From NCBI GenBank assembly GCA_016235155.1, contig JACRLW010000053.1:78358-142357 (forward strand): DNA of 64,000 nt, in the 5' to 3' direction. Source of the stretch: Planctomycetota bacterium (GTDB lineage Bacteria; Planctomycetota; UBA1135; UBA2386). The notes below the pieces were generated by a model that did not search any database, was not told the DNA's origin, and saw nothing but the letters and a program-made list of their open reading frames with translations. Below are positions 45,801-53,801 of the stretch, one piece after another. Within the stretch, counting starts at the first letter, position 1; each line of letters opens with the position of its first letter. The position numbers and the translations under genes are program-made.

Positions 45801-46503
45801 TTCCGCCGAGCCAGGTCGCGTAGCCGACGACCGGATCGATCACGAGTGGGAGCGCCGGATCGACTGCCCCGAGCGCGAAGCCGAAGGCGTGTTCGCCGCG
45901 GAGTTCGTAGCGCGCCGCGACCGGGATGCGCCGGTCGCCGTCGGGCTGATACGCGATCGGTGGAGCCTGCTCGACGACCCCGTGCGCCGTGACGATCTGC
46001 AGCGCGCCGTCCGCAAGGCGCAGCACGCCGCCGTCGACGTCGATCGTGATCGAGTCCGGCGAAGCGCCGCGGGCGAGTTCGAAGTCGTACTCCGCGCAAC
46101 CATCGCCGTCGCGGAGCACGAGGTCGACGCCGGGATACACCTCGTCCCAACGCAAACGCGCGCAACGCGGGACGTCGCGGACCCAGGCTGTCGGGTCGCT
46201 GCCGCGCAGGTAGTGCGCGACCCCCGCGAGCGCGGACTCCTCGATCGGCGCGCCATGCCGGCCGTCGCGCGGCGAGAAGCGCAGCACGCTCGTGTTCTCG
46301 CCGGAGGTTCGCACCGTGAAGCCGTCGCGCGCGGCGAACATCGCGTAGCCCGGCGCCCGCGCGACGTGCGTCCAGTGCGCATCGGTCTGCCCGAGGTTGC
46401 GCTCGAACGCGAGCGGGATGCGGACGACCTGCGACTCCTGAGCGGAGGGCAAGGCGGCGAGGAGCACGGCGAAGGTCGGCGCGAACAGGGGGCGTGCGGT
46501 CAT
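42883..46503 (-). CDS. 1206-residue secreted SBBP/HAF-repeat protein with CPGGNG C-terminal domain
   Basis: Signal peptide MTARPLFAPTFAVLLAALPSA. The N-terminal ~230 residues begin IPLAFERNLGQTDAHWTHVA, typical of the domain preceding SBBP repeats. SBBP-type propeller blades follow (YATWLGGSNWDYVLDIAVDP, YDAFVAKLDPSGSALVWSAY and similar, at least five). After an Ig-like beta domain (about 690-790) come HAF repeats: GVNDLGQVVGTTTRYS, INEHGQICGI, INDHGQSVGFS and INDHGQIVGTG. The end domain (about 1095-1206) begins GQGCPGGNGRTPILAGEGRP and ends FVQVVCADPAAPSGAISASN; it matches the end of the FG-GAP protein at 19683-21377. Probably cell-surface; ligand unknown. ATG 46503 is chosen because it starts the signal peptide; the frame is open to 46566. 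Confidence 0.75.
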   Translation of the reverse strand: MTARPLFAPTFAVLLAALPSAQESQVVRIPLAFERNLGQTDAHWTHVARAPGYAMFAARDGFTVRTSGENTSVLRFSPRDGRHGAPIEESALAGVAHYLRGSDPTAWVRDVPRCARLRWDEVYPGVDLVLRDGDGCAEYDFELARGASPDSITIDVDGGVLRLADGALQIVTAHGVVEQAPPIAYQPDGDRRIPVAARYELRGEHAFGFALGAVDPALPLVIDPVVGYATWLGGSNWDYVLDIAVDPQRNAYVVGQTASLDFPQQGGLGRAINGVYDAFVAKLDPSGSALVWSAYLGGSGAVYNQFEAVVAVAVDGAQEPVITGYTDATDFPVTANAAQPAIGGNYDAFVCRLNASGSGFVFSTYLGGSGRELWSGLSGNLAFGGDIALDGSSQAIVIGSTLSTDLPVLNAMQTSLGGYDDAYIAKYGPTGVLQTLSYFGGTGSDHAESLCLDPIGFVLVGGLTSSPDHPVTPGAFDTTLADQGYVTIFDPALSSILASTRFPSVPNAVAFASTGGDVYVAGGTRRKDFPRTPDAMVWNWPGASDTSADAEGFLTRLDFTLSTLRWSTLVGVANLGDGIVDMRVDAAGYPVLLHAGRLPGGTTQNGSRVVRMAPDGRAWCSEQVLAIGSHALAGLAIDSTGSAWMAGGASSASAITPTPGAYQPIKSALSDGFVVRVDDAFSGLAYLGLGVTRARRGTSHTATITVDGPAPASGVLVVLSATPNGSATVPATVFIPPGSLHAAFPITVARTAPDGTVTVQATSSVGSETATFQVWAGPTYALRVIGTAPYSSVTVSDINDDGIAVGNVGGAFFHSDYAGFQRVLAANDVTAISPSGLITGGINYEEVYLVPYTGVPQSRFTSSTAAGVNDLGQVVGTTTRYSTLGYGRAYVWTQSGGMVNLGTLLGGSASYGYAINGRGVVVGDSFVASAGRRAFVWQAGTAMRDLGVLSGHAWSTAYDINEHGQICGISADTGFSAPHAFRVDGSTMVDLGALPGDVHSLAFGINDHGQSVGFSARRGAVGKRAVLHTPTRGMQELAAMIEPADVLGWTLEEARAINDHGQIVGTGRSADGTTAVAFRLDPVATVRYGQGCPGGNGRTPILAGEGRPAAGETFALVVGDGAAGASSILLLGTAAAQTPILGACNLLVQSPLSAGFALAADGRARLTFALPPSLAAGSLFVQVVCADPAAPSGAISASNGLEVRIL

Positions 46504-46645
46504 GGTGTTGGGGCGGCGCCGAGCGCAACGCGCGTGCCCCTCGCTCGCGGGCGCGATCTCCGGCAAGGACTCCGCGATCTACGTGCGGCGAGCGGGCAGG
46601 GGCCGTGCGCAACCCGCACGCCCCGGTCCCGACACGGCCGCGGGC

Positions 46646-46651
46646 TACCAT
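46646..46651 (+). promoter_or_regulatory. Candidate -10 box upstream of the exported protein at 46677
   Basis: TACCAT in the divergent region next to the SBBP gene. It overlaps an in-frame ATG (46650), which would then lie upstream of the transcript start; this favours ATG 46677 as the real start. Confidence 0.35.
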
Positions 46652-46676
46652 GCGCCGCCGCCTCGAACCGCATCGC

Positions 46677-47798
46677 ATGTCCGCGCGTCGCCCCGCATCC
46701 CTCGCCTTCGCGAACATCGTCGTGTTCGTCGCGAGCGCACGCGCGCATGTCCCGCAGGAGCCCGCGATCGCCGTGCGCGAGGTCACGCGCATTCGCGCGA
46801 TCGAGACTCCTGCCGGTGAGCTGCGCTTCTCCATCGGCGACGAGCTCCCTGATCCGACCGCGCACGACCCCGCTCGGCCGTGGCTGACGACGCTCGACCG
46901 CTTTCTCGACGGAGCCAACGAACTGCCGCCGCCGCCGATGATCCTCGCGATCGCGAGCGGCGGGCCGACGGCACGCTCGGCCGTGCACCTCGCGCGCGAA
47001 CTCGATCTCGACGCGTCCGCGCGCGGCGTCTTCCGCGCACTCGCTCGCGCCGGCGAGTTGTCGGTCATGCGCCGCGAGCTCCTGATGCGCGTCGCGGCGG
47101 AGCAGGACCTCGTATCGGCCTTGCTGCGGCTGCCGGATCTCGATCTCCATCAGTTCGAACCGCACGCGCCTCGGACCGTGCCCACGCTCCCCGGCCGTCC
47201 GATCGACGCGACGCGGTGGATTCGCATTCGCATCGGGGATCCGGTCGCCGTCCGGACGCTCGCCGATGCGTGGGTCGACTCGCGCGCTCGGTTCGTCGAG
47301 TTGATCCATCGCCGCGGTGCCGCGTCGGTTTCGCCGGCGGAGGTCGCCGAACCGGCAGCCCAGGCGGTCGCGCCCGACGCGTTGGCGTGGCGGCTCTGCA
47401 CCGAACTCGGGACCTGGAAGCTCGCGGAGGCGCTGCGCTCCGCGATGGAGACCAGGCGCGAGGTACTCGAGCCGTTCGAGACGAGTGCGGAGGACGACGG
47501 AGCCGCGCTGCGGATCACCTTCGCGGACGAACGCGCGGAGAGCGGCCAAGGGTTTCGCGCATTCGGACTGGCGCTCGAGCCCGCGAGCCAGCGGGCCTCG
47601 ATCGAGTTCGGCTTCGACGCCAAGGACCGCGCCGTTGCACTCGAGGAGCGGCTCGAAGAGGTCGGCGGATGGGAGCTCGGTGCCGGATCCTCGTCACGAT
47701 GGACGCACGTCTCGGAGTCGCTCGCCTGGGTCCGCGGCCGTGCCTCGCTGCGCGCGATCAGCGACGCGCTCGTGCAGTTGGAGCTGCGATCGCGGTGA
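46677..47798 (+). CDS. Exported protein of unknown function
   Basis: 373 residues from ATG 46677, with a signal peptide (MSARRPASLAFANIVVFVASARAHV). The mature part is mixed alpha/beta with no recognisable catalytic motif. It contains a Lys/Asp-poor, Arg-rich helical region (RRELLMRVAAEQDLVSALLR) and two long acidic helices near the end (VALEERLEEVGGWELG). In-frame upstream starts exist (46494, 46650) but add a basic leader. The gene ends in a GTGA overlap with a small membrane protein, suggesting the two products work together. Confidence 0.55.
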   Translation: MSARRPASLAFANIVVFVASARAHVPQEPAIAVREVTRIRAIETPAGELRFSIGDELPDPTAHDPARPWLTTLDRFLDGANELPPPPMILAIASGGPTARSAVHLARELDLDASARGVFRALARAGELSVMRRELLMRVAAEQDLVSALLRLPDLDLHQFEPHAPRTVPTLPGRPIDATRWIRIRIGDPVAVRTLADAWVDSRARFVELIHRRGAASVSPAEVAEPAAQAVAPDALAWRLCTELGTWKLAEALRSAMETRREVLEPFETSAEDDGAALRITFADERAESGQGFRAFGLALEPASQRASIEFGFDAKDRAVALEERLEEVGGWELGAGSSSRWTHVSESLAWVRGRASLRAISDALVQLELRSR

Positions 47799-48184
47799 GC
47801 TCACCCGAATGGAAGCCGATCTCTCGGCCCTCGCTCATGCGGTACCGGCCGAGCGGGTGGGCGACGTTGTGGTCATGGGCTGCCTGGCTCCTCGGACCGG
47901 GGAGTGTCGTCGTGGTCTGGACCGGGTGGCTGCGGGGCGGGTTGGAGATCCTCGCGCTCCTCTTCTGGTCCCAAATGTTCGCGGCCGTCGCGTTCCTCGC
48001 GTTCGTCCTGTCGCACCGCGAGTGGCGCCGGAGTCCCGCGTTCTGGTCACTCGGCGCCTACGGAGTGGTGTCCGTCCTCGGATGGATGGGGCTCAAGGCC
48101 TGGCCGCCGTGGAGCGCATGGTTCCTCGTCGCCTTGCTGGCATTCCCTGCGACCACGCTCGTTCGCCTCGCGCGGCGAAGGTAG
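47795..48184 (+). CDS. Small membrane protein, probably four TM helices
   Basis: 129 residues from GTG 47795 (overlapping the previous TGA by four bases). Four hydrophobic stretches of 17-20 residues can be drawn (WSWAAWLLGPGSVVVVW, ILALLFWSQMFAAVAFLAFV, WSLGAYGVVSVLGWMG, WFLVALLAFPATTLV), separated by short basic loops and ending in RRR. No family is recognised. It is translationally coupled to the exported protein gene and converges with the MYG1 gene (21 bp apart). Confidence 0.6.
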   Translation: MSSPEWKPISRPSLMRYRPSGWATLWSWAAWLLGPGSVVVVWTGWLRGGLEILALLFWSQMFAAVAFLAFVLSHREWRRSPAFWSLGAYGVVSVLGWMGLKAWPPWSAWFLVALLAFPATTLVRLARRR

Positions 48185-48205
48185 CACGGCTCGGCGCCCG
48201 CCAGC

Positions 48206-49069
48206 CTACGTGCCCAGTCCGAAGCGCCGCATCGCCTCTAGGGCCCCCTCGCGCGTCGCGAACACCGCTACGAAGCGGTTCTTGTGGCAGAAGCGCGCGC
48301 CCTTCACGCCGACGACTTCTTCCAACGCGGCGTCGACCAGGCCTGCCCAGCTCGCGGGCAGAGGGACCTTCTGGCCGAAGCTGCCGGGTTCGGGGGGGAT
48401 GGCGACGATCCGCCAAGCGCCTTCGACCGGCATGAGGACGAAGTCGGTCGGGTGTTCGTCGCCGCCGTGTTCGAAGTAGGCGCTCTTCCACGGCAGGAAC
48501 TCGTCGAAGAAGAGCGTGCGGCGGCCGGCGACGCGCGCGTCGTCCATCGCGGCGTGCACGATGCGGCGGGCGCGGCGCTCGCGATCGTGACCGGCGCGGA
48601 TGCCGCGGACGTAGCGCGAGGCGAAGGCGACCGCGTCGCGGTAGCGGGCGTCGAAGTCGCGGGACGCATCGGGATCGTCGTTCATGGCGCCGACGATCGA
48701 GGTGAAACAGGGGACGTCGTGGGCCGGTGCCCGCCGTCCGTTGTCGATCGCGTCGACGTGATCGACGAGCTGTTCGCGAAGTCGATCGGCGAGTGCCGGA
48801 TCGACGTCGCCGCGTGCCGTGAGCCACTCGAGCACCATGCCCGCGGAACTCAGTTCGCCGCGGTACTCGACCTGGTGGTGGTCGAAGCGGCCGCGTGACG
48901 GGTCGAACTCGCCGCCGACGTCGAACACGACGTCGCAGCGGGCGAGCAGGGCGAGGTCACGGGTGCGGACGATGCTCGCGTCGCGGTCGAGGAACTCGCG
49001 GATCAGGGCGAGCGCGAGAACGTCGTCGGCATGGAAGCCGCCGGAATGGGTACCGCAGAGGAGGGGCAT
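48206..49069 (-). CDS. MYG1 family protein (DHH-like predicted metal-dependent hydrolase)
   Basis: 287 residues, near the family's normal length. The MYG1 start motif is THSGGFHADDVLALALI (7-23), followed by DVGGEFDPSRGRFDHHQ, which contains the DHH (63-65), and later DFDARYRDAVAFASRYV and FFDEFLPWKSAYFEHG. The His/Asp residues would bind metal ions as in DHH phosphoesterases; eukaryotic MYG1 has been reported as an RNA exonuclease. Bacterial function is unknown. ATG 49069 begins the motif region; the frame is open to 49891, only as the complement of the next gene. Divergent from the gene at 49125. Confidence 0.85.
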   Translation of the reverse strand: MPLLCGTHSGGFHADDVLALALIREFLDRDASIVRTRDLALLARCDVVFDVGGEFDPSRGRFDHHQVEYRGELSSAGMVLEWLTARGDVDPALADRLREQLVDHVDAIDNGRRAPAHDVPCFTSIVGAMNDDPDASRDFDARYRDAVAFASRYVRGIRAGHDRERRARRIVHAAMDDARVAGRRTLFFDEFLPWKSAYFEHGGDEHPTDFVLMPVEGAWRIVAIPPEPGSFGQKVPLPASWAGLVDAALEEVVGVKGARFCHKNRFVAVFATREGALEAMRRFGLGT

Positions 49070-49108
49070 TCGTCGTGGTGCGCCCGTTCCGGAGCGCGAA
49101 GGGCGCGC

Positions 49109-49114
49109 TATTCT
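49109..49114 (+). promoter_or_regulatory. Candidate -10 box, near-leaderless start at 49125
   Basis: TATTCT, ten bases before the ATG at 49125, within the 55-bp divergent region next to the MYG1 gene. There is no Shine-Dalgarno before the ATG. Confidence 0.4.
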
Positions 49115-49124
49115 GCCGGCCCCG

Positions 49125-52100
49125 ATGCGTTGCGCCTCCGCCGTCGCGCTGTTCTTGTCGTCGTTCGGCGTCGCGCAGGCGCCGCTCGGTTCGCCTGCAG
49201 CGATCCGGCTCGACGTCGCCGGCGCGGATCCCGCCCCCGATTCCCCGGGCGCGACCCGTCTCGAGGTCGGCGAACGCGCGATGGCCGCCGGTCGCGCGGC
49301 CGACGCACTGGGCGACTTCCTCGCGGCGCTCGAACTGCATCCCGCGTCGCCGGCGATCCTGCGCGCGATGTTTCGCGCCTCCGCTGCCGACAACGATGCC
49401 GACGCCGACGCGCGCGCGGTGTTCGGCGCGTGGCTCGCGCTCGCGACGCTCGACGACAAGGGTCGCCCGCAACCCGACCGCGACGACAAGGACCTCCTGT
49501 TGCAAAAGGACACCGCGCCGGCGCGCATCGCCGCCGCGCAGTCCGCGGCGTTCGACGAACTCGCGCGCGAACTCGGCAAGCTCGAGGCCAACGGTCGCAA
49601 CGCGCTGGGCAACGGGCTCGTCGCGCGCTGGCTCGCCGATCTGGCGCTCGAACTCGGTCGCGACATGCCGCACGTGCTCGCTGCCCGCGCGGCGGAGATC
49701 GACGGCTCGCTGGCCCGGCACGCGGCGGACCACGCGACCGTGTTCGCCGCGCTGCAGCGGACCTTCGATCTGCGCGCGGGTCCGACCTCCACCGGCACCC
49801 CGGCCGCAGACGTCCGTCGCCAGGCGATCGAGAAGTCGATGCGGGCGACGCGCATCGCGCTCGGGCTCGCCGCGCAGGTCGGCTTCGGCAAGGATCTCTA
49901 CGGCCCAGAGCCGCCGGATCTCGGCACGCTGCCGCGCGACGCGCGCGAGGCGATCGACGGGTTGCGTCGCGAGGTCGGCGAGCTCGCCGGCGAACCGTGG
50001 ACCGTCGAGAAGCTGCGCGCGCTGAGCCCCGTCGAGCGCGAGGAGTTCACCGCCGCGCACTCGACGTGGGCGAACCCGGGCATCGCGATCAGTCCGAAGG
50101 GCCGCTATCGCATCGAAACGGTCTGCGGCTTCCAGACCCTGCTCGGCGCGGCGGAGACCGTCGAGAAGCACCACGCGCGGCTGGTCGCGTGGTACGGCGT
50201 CGATCCCTTCCTCGAGCGGCCCGGTCTCGTACGCATCGAGCCCGAACACGTCGGGCTCGAGAGCAACGGCGCGCCGTTCTGGTGGGCCGGCGGGTTCCAG
50301 GGCGGCGACGTCACCACGCTGCGCTTCGCGTGGGGATCGATCCCCGGACTCGGGCGCGGTCTCACGCACGAACTCACGCATCGCTTCGACGGCACGCTGA
50401 TCCCGTTCCAGTCGGCGTGGTCCGTCGAAGGTCGCGCGGTGTGGACCGGCGCCAGCTACGGGCGCATCGGCGACCCGAGCTTCGCCGAGGACCACCTCTC
50501 GCCGTGGTCGATCCAGACGCCGTTCGTGAAGGGCTACGGCGGCGTCGACAAGCTGACCAAGCTGCTCGACGGCACCATCGAGGACTACCGCGACAACTAC
50601 TCGGCGGGTTACGCGCTCTTCGTCTATCTGCGGGGCTGGCTCGGCCCCGACGGCAAGCCGATGTTCGCGAGTCGCCTCGACAAGTTCTTCAAGAACGCGC
50701 GCGGCGGTCGAACGGAGCCTGTCGCGTACTTCACCGACCACTTCGCCGACGGCAAGGAGGGCCGACCCGAAGGACTCCCCGCGTTCGCCGACGGCTTCCG
50801 CGAGTTCATGCACCAGTGCTATCGCTGGTGCTGGAACGAACGCGACGCAGCGAATGCCTGGATCGGTCGCTACCGCCTCGGCCTACCGGGCGACGAGGGC
50901 TACGGCATGGTCACCGATGCGCCGAGTCTCGGTTGGTCCCGCGGTCGGGCGGAGCCGTGGTTCGGGCAGGGTCACGCGGGCGAAGCGGCGCGGCTCTTCG
51001 AGGAACTCGGCGACGTACGTGCGGCGGCGGCCGCCGCGTGCTGGTCGCTGCTCGTCGACGGCCCCGACGTCGAGCGCTTCGATCGCGCCGCGCGCATGCT
51101 CGACCTCGCGCAACGCAAGGACGCGGCGTGGGTGGCGCGGCTCGAGGGTGCGCTGCGCTTCGCGTCGTTGCCCCTGCCCGCCGATGCGCCGCCGATCACG
51201 GCGCGGCTCTCGAAGACGCGCAAGCTGCTCGACGTCCTGCGCGACGTCGCCGCGGAACAACGCACGGCGGAGCGCCCGCTCGCCGCGGCGACCTTTGCGG
51301 AGCGTCGCGATCGCCTCGCGCTGCGGCTCGGTCTGGGGGTGTACGCGGACGACGCTCCCGCCGCATCGCCGTCGCGCCTGCCGCGTCTCGAACCGCCGCA
51401 CGTGCTGGGCGCCTTCGGCTGGGTCGAGGACGGTCTCACCGGCTACGAGGAACGCCGCGTGCCGAACCTCTGGTTCGAGACCGCGTACGGCGACGTGCAC
51501 GTCGGTCGCGAGAAGCCGCGCGACGACACCGGCCTGACCGATCGCGCGGCGCACCAGCGTCATGCGTTCACGCGGAGCGCGGAGTGGCTCGCACCCGGGC
51601 GTTACGTCGTTCGCATGCGCGTCCACTTCACGACCTCCTTCGTGTCGGGCGCCGTCGTCGTCGGCTACACGCGGCGCGACCGCAACCTGCGGGTGAACTT
51701 CAGCGCCGGCGACTTCCTCTACTCGATCGGGCGCAAGGAGGAAGACGGCAAGACCAAGGCGGTGAACCTCTCGCTCGACGGCACCTTCGAGCGCGAGGGT
51801 CATCTGCCGCGCTCGATGCAGGCCGACAAGGTCGAGTTCGACAACCCGTCGTCGTTCCTCGATCTCGAGCTGCATGTCGACGGTCCCACGCTCGACGTCT
51901 ACGCGATGGGCAAGCTGAAGCTCCGCCACACGACGACCGACCTCGCGCCGATCGAGGGTGCGATCGGCTTCGCGATGGGTCAGGGCGCGGTGCGCATGCA
52001 GACGCCCACGGTGCAACGCCTCGACCGCGGGGCACTCACGCCGCCGTCGCAACCCGCGGCGACTTTCGGCGACCTGTTGCACCGGCCCTTGCACGGCGTG

Positions 52101-52487
52101 CCGCTCTCGCCGGTGGGAACGCTGGTGCTCTGGGTGCCGCGGAGCGACGACCCGGTCTGGCTCGGCGACCACGTCGCGCACTGGTTGCGCACCCTGAGCA
52201 AGGCGATGCGCGACGCGCTCACGTACCCGCAGCCGTGGGTGCTGATGGTCCCGCCGAAGCTCCCGGCTGAGACGCTCACCAAGATCCAATCGGTCGCTCG
52301 CGAGACCTACGGCAAGGAGCTGCTCGTCGTCGTCGATCCCCGCAGCGACGCGCCGGAGGACGACGTGCACGTCCTGTTCGTCGACGCGCGCGGTGCCTTG
52401 CGCGCGGCGGGCAGCGGCGGGGAGATGGCGCTGCCGGGCGAGGTCGCGACCTGGGCGCGTCTCTCGCGTCCGCCGCGGCGGGAGTAG
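49125..52487 (+). CDS. 1120-residue exported protein with an HExxH motif (putative metallopeptidase)
   Basis: Signal peptide MRCASAVALFLSSFGVAQAP. Residues about 45-330 include TPR-like helices (GERAMAAGRAADALGDFLAALELHP in the translation near 49-73). At 415-419 lies HELTH in GLGRGLTHELTHRFDGTLIP, a gluzincin-type zinc motif; the third ligand may be in the downstream WSVEGRAVW (Glu about 436), which follows at the usual spacing. Downstream are beta domains: one with RYVVRMRVHFTTSFVSGAVVV, another (about 900-990) resembling a carbohydrate-binding or concanavalin-like fold (LDLELHVDGPTLDVYAMGKL). No named family is recognised. Secreted or periplasmic metalloprotease is the best guess. The frame is open upstream to 48819, inside the MYG1 gene. 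A class V aminotransferase gene follows after 36 bp. Confidence 0.65.
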   Translation: MRCASAVALFLSSFGVAQAPLGSPAAIRLDVAGADPAPDSPGATRLEVGERAMAAGRAADALGDFLAALELHPASPAILRAMFRASAADNDADADARAVFGAWLALATLDDKGRPQPDRDDKDLLLQKDTAPARIAAAQSAAFDELARELGKLEANGRNALGNGLVARWLADLALELGRDMPHVLAARAAEIDGSLARHAADHATVFAALQRTFDLRAGPTSTGTPAADVRRQAIEKSMRATRIALGLAAQVGFGKDLYGPEPPDLGTLPRDAREAIDGLRREVGELAGEPWTVEKLRALSPVEREEFTAAHSTWANPGIAISPKGRYRIETVCGFQTLLGAAETVEKHHARLVAWYGVDPFLERPGLVRIEPEHVGLESNGAPFWWAGGFQGGDVTTLRFAWGSIPGLGRGLTHELTHRFDGTLIPFQSAWSVEGRAVWTGASYGRIGDPSFAEDHLSPWSIQTPFVKGYGGVDKLTKLLDGTIEDYRDNYSAGYALFVYLRGWLGPDGKPMFASRLDKFFKNARGGRTEPVAYFTDHFADGKEGRPEGLPAFADGFREFMHQCYRWCWNERDAANAWIGRYRLGLPGDEGYGMVTDAPSLGWSRGRAEPWFGQGHAGEAARLFEELGDVRAAAAAACWSLLVDGPDVERFDRAARMLDLAQRKDAAWVARLEGALRFASLPLPADAPPITARLSKTRKLLDVLRDVAAEQRTAERPLAAATFAERRDRLALRLGLGVYADDAPAASPSRLPRLEPPHVLGAFGWVEDGLTGYEERRVPNLWFETAYGDVHVGREKPRDDTGLTDRAAHQRHAFTRSAEWLAPGRYVVRMRVHFTTSFVSGAVVVGYTRRDRNLRVNFSAGDFLYSIGRKEEDGKTKAVNLSLDGTFEREGHLPRSMQADKVEFDNPSSFLDLELHVDGPTLDVYAMGKLKLRHTTTDLAPIEGAIGFAMGQGAVRMQTPTVQRLDRGALTPPSQPAATFGDLLHRPLHGVPLSPVGTLVLWVPRSDDPVWLGDHVAHWLRTLSKAMRDALTYPQPWVLMVPPKLPAETLTKIQSVARETYGKELLVVVDPRSDAPEDDVHVLFVDARGALRAAGSGGEMALPGEVATWARLSRPPRRE

Positions 52488-52523
52488 AGTCGGCGCCCCT
52501 TCGCTCACCGCACGGACGATGCC

Positions 52524-53801
52524 ATGACCACGCGACGTGACTTCCTCGGCGCCCTCGCACTCCCGGCACTCGCTCCGGGCCTCCGATCGACGTCCCGCCC
52601 GCGAGAGCTCCCCGCGCCGGACGGCACCCCCGACGAAGTCGCGCGCGACGAGGACTTCTGGACCGCGGTGGCCGCCGAGTTCGACGTCGATCGCAGCATC
52701 GTCAACTTCAACAACGGCGGCGTGAGTCCGGCGCCGCGACCGGTGACCGCGGCGCTCGCGCGACACCTGCAGGCCGCGAACGAGGCGCCGGCCTACGTGA
52801 TGTGGCGGCATCAGGCGCCGAATCGCGAAGCGGTGCGCGCAAAGCTGGCGCGCTTCCTGAACGTCGACGCGGAGGAACTCGCGTTCACGCGCAACGCGTC
52901 GGAGAGCCTGGAGATCTGCCAGTTCGGGATCGATCTCGCGCGCGGCGACGAGATCGTCTGCTGCGACCAGGACTACCCGCGGATGCTGACCACGTTCCGC
53001 CAGCGGGTCGCGCGCGAGGGCCTCGTGTTGAACCTCCTGCGCATCCCCGTGCCGTGCGAGGAGCCGCAGAAGATCGTCGACGCCTACCGCGAGCGCATCA
53101 CCGAGCGCACCAAACTGATCCTGTGCAGCCACGTGATCAACCTCACCGGGCAGGTCGTGCCGGTGAAGGAGATCACCGCGCTGGGGCGCGAGCGCGGCAT
53201 CCCGGTGATCGTCGATGGCGCGCACGCGTTTGCGAACCTCGAGTTCGACCTGCGCGAGCTCGACTGCGACTACTACGCGACGAGCCTGCACAAGTGGTTG
53301 TTCGCGCCGATCGGCACCGGGTTGCTCTTCGTGAAGCGCGACAAGATCCTCCCGACCTGGCCGCTGATGGCGTGCGACACCAAGCAGGACGCCGACATCC
53401 GCAAGTTCGAGGAGATCGGCACGCACCCCGCCGGCTACGCGCTGTCCGTCTCCGACGCGCTGAGCTTCCACGAGCGACTCGGCCCGGCGCGCAAGGCGGC
53501 GCGGCTGCGCTATCTGCGCGAGCGGTGGGTGACGCCACTCGCGCGCCATCCGCGCTTCAAACTGAACACGTCGCTGAAGCCGGGTCTCAGCAACAGCCTG
53601 TGCAACTTCGCGATCGAAGGAGTGGACTCGACGGCGCTCGCCGCGCATCTGTTCGAAAAGCACCGGATCTTCGTCGTCGCGATCGGCCATGCCGATTGCA
53701 CGGGCATCCGCGTGTCGCCGAGCGTCTACACGTCGCTCGAGGAGATCGATCGCTTCCGCGACGCGCTCGACGCGGTCGCAGCGAACGGCCTGCCGGGATG
53801 A
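52524..53801 (+). CDS. Tat-exported aminotransferase class V-fold protein (isopenicillin-N epimerase-like)
   Basis: 425 residues. The N-terminus MTTRRDFLGALALPALAPGL has a twin-arginine signal (TRRDFLG), so the folded, PLP-loaded protein is probably exported by Tat. Class V fold residues are present: Asp231 (PVIVDGAHAFANLEFDL) and Lys257 (YATSLHKWLFAPIGTG). The N-terminal NFNNGGVSPAPRPV and the AYVMWRHQAPNREAVRAKLA region are like isopenicillin-N-epimerase-type proteins. The actual reaction is unknown. It is different in sequence from the kynureninase-like enzyme at 21445. Its stop overlaps the next gene's ATG by four bases. TAGAGT just after the previous gene is a possible -10. Confidence 0.85.
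   Translation: MTTRRDFLGALALPALAPGLRSTSRPRELPAPDGTPDEVARDEDFWTAVAAEFDVDRSIVNFNNGGVSPAPRPVTAALARHLQAANEAPAYVMWRHQAPNREAVRAKLARFLNVDAEELAFTRNASESLEICQFGIDLARGDEIVCCDQDYPRMLTTFRQRVAREGLVLNLLRIPVPCEEPQKIVDAYRERITERTKLILCSHVINLTGQVVPVKEITALGRERGIPVIVDGAHAFANLEFDLRELDCDYYATSLHKWLFAPIGTGLLFVKRDKILPTWPLMACDTKQDADIRKFEEIGTHPAGYALSVSDALSFHERLGPARKAARLRYLRERWVTPLARHPRFKLNTSLKPGLSNSLCNFAIEGVDSTALAAHLFEKHRIFVVAIGHADCTGIRVSPSVYTSLEEIDRFRDALDAVAANGLPG

Noticed and set aside
44062-46887. 941-codon open frame on the plus strand
   Set aside because: It is antisense to the SBBP/HAF protein gene and made of Arg/Asp/Val low-complexity sequence without any domain.
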